Origin: Syngnathus acus
Lineage: Eukaryota > Chordata > Actinopteri > Syngnathiformes > Syngnathidae
Assembly (NCBI RefSeq): GCF_901709675.1
Contig: NC_051092.1
Location: 11,426,491-11,490,490 of the forward strand
Length of the DNA: 64,000 nucleotides
Direction: 5' to 3'
Made by a program: the position numbers and the translations under genes. The notes under the pieces were generated by a model. It was not told the origin of the DNA. It did not search any database and saw nothing but the letters and a program-made list of their open reading frames with translations. Shown here piece by piece: positions 60,660-64,000 of this stretch (the first letter of the stretch is position 1; every line of letters begins with the position of its first letter).

Positions 60660-61170
60660 CAGCGGTGCCTTGTAATTCAAGTTGCAAATCAACTTACTCC
60701 ATTGAAATGAACTGAAATGCCATTAATCTGTTCTAGCCTCCGCCCCAACAAACATGTTTGCAATCTGTATTTTTTTTAATTAGAGAAAACTACCGCTCTT
60801 TATTGTACTTTCTAAAGACATGAGAACATTAACTGGATTCAAAGAATTAAGCAGTTTGTGCTCATGATAAATCAATTGTGGCTCCCTCTGCTGTGCATGA
60901 CTTGGCCACTGGGGGAAATTATGATAGTCATGCAGACACAAACAAAGATGATTTTTCACAAATGTGACTGACTTGATAAGTGGCACGAATATTGCTGACA
61001 CAGAATTATATGCCTGTGATTATTGTTATATTGTCAGTCATTGTAAGCATTAAGATGAATTGAGTTGTTTCGGTGCTTTAACACTTTGTATGAGTCTCTA
61101 TGTCAATAACTTGACTCTTATCTCATGTCACAAGTAGAATTGAAAGTACTTAAAGGCACCACTGTAACTT
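60660..61170. mobile_element. Probable MITE with inverted ends
   Basis: CAGCGGTGCCTTGTAATTCA at the left and GGCACCACTGTAACTTG at the right are inverted relative to each other and resemble the ends of the element at 14212-14506. The interior differs and there is no coding capacity. Confidence 0.45.
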
Positions 61171-61849
61171 GGGATTGAGGGTTATTTGGGGGGAAATTAC
61201 CACATTCATGCACATATACAAACATTTTGTTTTGCCATAAGGCATTTGTCCAAAACAACAACAACAAGCAGGACATTTCCACAGATTTTTGTTAGCGGAA
61301 CTTCACAAAGTTAAAGTTCCCTATTAGAGCCAACCTTGAGTTTTGTATTGTCATTTTAACCACATAAACACATCCCTATTGCCACGGCATACTGGTTGGG
61401 AATCACTGTACTGTATCTGGCAGTTAACATACGGACTTTGATGTCTTTCGTCTTGTACTGAGTCTCACCTTTCTGACAAATGGACCATCTCACTTTTTTT
61501 TTTGTCTTTAGATACATGCTGGACTTTTAGTTTGCAGGTACGTTTAGATCCCACAATGCCATATAGTCAATCCTTGTATCTTCCCCAAGACCTCTGTGTT
61601 ACTTTTAGGTTCATCAGCAACAATGTTGGATGTAAACCTCAAAAGAATGAGCATTTAGAGCACATTTAGACAAACACACACACAGCCCTTTTGTCATGAA
61701 AGAATTTAAGAGATTTTTTTGTGTTTCGCCTTCTATATGCGCCGTAATCCACCAACTATTCTGCTCATTTTCTTTGGTCACCCCACTCCCGTAATGTTAT
61801 TCGGTAAAAGACGATTGAGATTTTTTTGAGATAGTGTTGATATGATTTG

Positions 61850-63175
61850 TCCTCACTAGTAGAAAAAGAGTTAAATGCACTAGTAGTTTTGTTCACTACT
61901 TTATGACAGTTGACTAGGACATCTATGTAGAACTAGTGAGGCAAAACTGACATCTGCAGGCTACTAGTACTACGAGTGAAATGATTATTAGTATGATTTT
62001 ATTTCAGGGGCTTGCAGTCATCATCTAGTCTTGTGTGCAGTTTTGCCTCAGTGGTAAAATACAGTTGTCCTATTAGTTTGCCAAAGTTGTTTAACAAAGC
62101 GCATACTATTCAGGACCTTCAACTGGATTTCTAGGATCCTGAAAAAAAATCTCAAACAATGGCTTCTTCCTGTTCCAAGCGTAACTTTAGTGATACTCGC
62201 TCCGTCAAGAGTTGGTCTATGCCAACCGGATTAGTGTGACGTGTGTGCAAACACTGACTGAGCTGTGCTCCAGTTTGAAAGCAGGCAGGCCTATTCACAG
62301 CTTCAACAGCAAATGCACCAGCCTTACTCGCGCGTCTCTCTTCCTCTCTCGCACACACAACGTGCTTATAGTGTTCATTCCCAATCAATTTTGACGAACA
62401 TGAGTGAGAGACAGAGGGAAAAAAAGGGCCAGTCGCGTTTATTTATTGTGGCCTCAGCAACACATAGTGCATTTATTTGCATAACTGGCAAAGCCCACTC
62501 ATCCAAAAGACCCCCACGATCTGATGCATGAGTCGAATAAATTGCATGGCCTTATAGAAAGTGTAAATCTTACTTATTTTAATGCTTGTTTTTATTTTGG
62601 AGCAATTTCTCTTGATGAGATTATTTTTGTATGCAAACAGGAAAAAAAACAAATGTGGGAAAAAATGGAAGTGTCTTTGCATAACAATAACACACACACC
62701 ACGACAGCAAAAACAGAGAATCAACTTTTCAGCAATATCGATATCAACCATTTCTGTCATTCCCCGGTCAGTATATGATGTAAAAGTAACTTTATACACG
62801 CTTCTGGAGAGCTGTTCCTCCAGTTCCATTTTCTTGATATCAATCTTAAGAGCCATGTACTAGTACACTAGTTGTCTTCACTAGGAAGACAATTTGGAAC
62901 GCTATTAGGATATCTATTCTACTGTATCTCCTGTCAACTAATGACAGTATTTCCTCAAATATGAGTGTTCTTTTTTATTGGAGACCCCCCTTTTAAAATG
63001 AACATTATCGTCTATAATTTACCTAATAATCCATTTTAAGATTGCACTAGTAGACCAAAAGTGGCCCAAATGGTGACCCAAAAAAAAAACTTTACTACTG
63101 AGGCATTTGTGTTAGAGTAGTGCCATGAATTGTATACTAGTACATGGCCCTTAAGATGGATTTTGTTGATATCAA
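61850..63175. repeat. ACTAGT-rich repeat region with inverted arms
   Basis: The palindrome ACTAGT and near forms recur at about 61855, 61878, 61932, 61961, 62861, 62867, 63047 and 63137. The arm 62834-62867 (TTGATATCAATCTTAAGAGC, then CATGTACTAGTACA) is repeated in inverse orientation at 63132-63175, with a gap of a few bases. This suggests one or more decayed DNA elements of a single family. Confidence 0.5.
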
Positions 63176-64000
63176 ATACATGTTCTCATGGCTTTGGACA
63201 CAAGCTCAAATTCTATACCAATGCTCTTGTATACCACAAATGTGTTGCGATACCTCCAGATATCATCTATTTTGTAAAAATCGGTTTGAGAGAGGTGGAT
63301 TTTTTTGTGTATTTATTTTTTTCAACTTTTGACACTGCTCACTTGTGTAATAAAAGATCTTTCTATGATTTTACTTACCTAAATGTTAGGGACACCTCCA
63401 AGCGGCATGCAAACTGACCGAAAGTGAAATTTTCTTAATTTGTCTTTCTGCGTTTGCTTAATAACTGGACAAGTGAGCGTAGAAGATGACTATTCATCAA
63501 GTGGAAGCCAAAGCACATTAAAATTCCTCTCTTTTGCCCCCCAATGTCAAAAGCAATGCAGGTTTTCTAAGGACACTTGTGCTTGTCTGAGGTCATTTGT
63601 ATGTATGTTTGTTGTTCTTAAAAAAAAAAAAAGGAAGAAAAAAAGAACACTAATATGACATTTCATGTTGTAGTCGGGAGGCAGCTGTTAGATTATGTAT
63701 ATATTACAATCTTGGGTGGGCCCTGAAATTGTTTGGTTATTTATTTATTTCATATTTATTTCTCTCTCGTTGCATCCCTGCTTCTTGAGTTGTAATACTT
63801 TCTCTGAATTCTTTCCATCTCAAGCGGCCGCATCGTGAACTTTAGCTGCGCAAATTCTCCCGTGAGATTTGCGGTCACATCAAATGACTCGGTTGTCCCT
63901 ACTTGTGAAGTGTTACATATTTATTTCCTTGTCATTTGACTCGTGTACAACCTAACTTATTACCTGCCGTCATTACTTTAGATGTGTGTCACCGTAGACT

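Larger units (their letters stand above)
60312..64000 (+). other. SINHCAF 3' UTR and downstream flank
   Basis: No coding sequence is supported. Candidate polyadenylation signals AATAAA are at 62536-62541 and 63349-63354. The interval contains a repeat with CCTTG-type inverted ends (60660-61170) and an ACTAGT-rich repeat with a long inverted pair (61850-63175). It is AT-rich to the window end. Confidence 0.5.

Noticed and set aside
1-64000. CRISPR arrays, operons, prophage or other prokaryotic systems
   Set aside because: Nothing of the kind; the window is vertebrate with spliced genes throughout.

Overview
This window is protein-coding DNA from a ray-finned (teleost) fish. Genes are split into many short exons with GT-AG introns, and the proteins match vertebrate families at full length. 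The spacers carry repeats typical of teleosts: a tRNA-derived interspersed family, MITEs, a hAT-like element and degenerate minisatellites. Exon models were assembled by hand from splice signals. Each complete model has matching intron phases and a total length divisible by three.

Layout, left to right. (1) 2-2871, plus: the 3' part of a fibroleukin (FGL2)-like gene with a very long Lys/Pro/Thr-rich linker before its fibrinogen domain. (2) 4014-6829, plus: FAM185A, 8 exons, 384 aa. (3) 7443-7625: two decayed tRNA-Lys-derived copies in tandem. (4) 8065-29143, minus: FBXL13 (dynein regulatory complex subunit, DRC6), 21 coding exons, 777 aa. Two plus-strand genes lie inside its introns: LRRC17 (15934-21001, 6 exons, 463 aa) in intron 9, and an unrecognised secreted, basic, low-complexity 543-aa protein (25189-27489, 3 exons) in intron 4. 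(5) 30376-33170, plus: ARMC10, 6 exons, 347 aa, head-to-head with FBXL13. (6) 36328-51509, plus: DENND5B, 21 exons, 1254 aa. (7) 58745-60311, plus: SINHCAF/FAM60A, 5 coding exons, 281 aa, with a CpG-rich promoter and 5' exon near 54.6-56.2 kb. The last 3.7 kb is its 3' UTR or flank.

FAM185A-FBXL13-LRRC17-ARMC10 are neighbours on human 7q22, and DENND5B-SINHCAF are neighbours on human 12p11. The stretch between 33.2 and 36.3 kb therefore joins two blocks that are separate in human. The genes do not form a pathway. Their products are a mitochondrial-type protein (FAM185A), an axonemal regulator (FBXL13), an organelle-anchored armadillo protein (ARMC10), a Rab-linked trafficking factor (DENND5B), a SIN3-HDAC subunit (SINHCAF) and three secreted proteins.

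The best candidate for something undescribed is the nested secreted protein at 25189-27489. Next come the linker of the FGL2-like protein and the Gln/acidic extension of SINHCAF.
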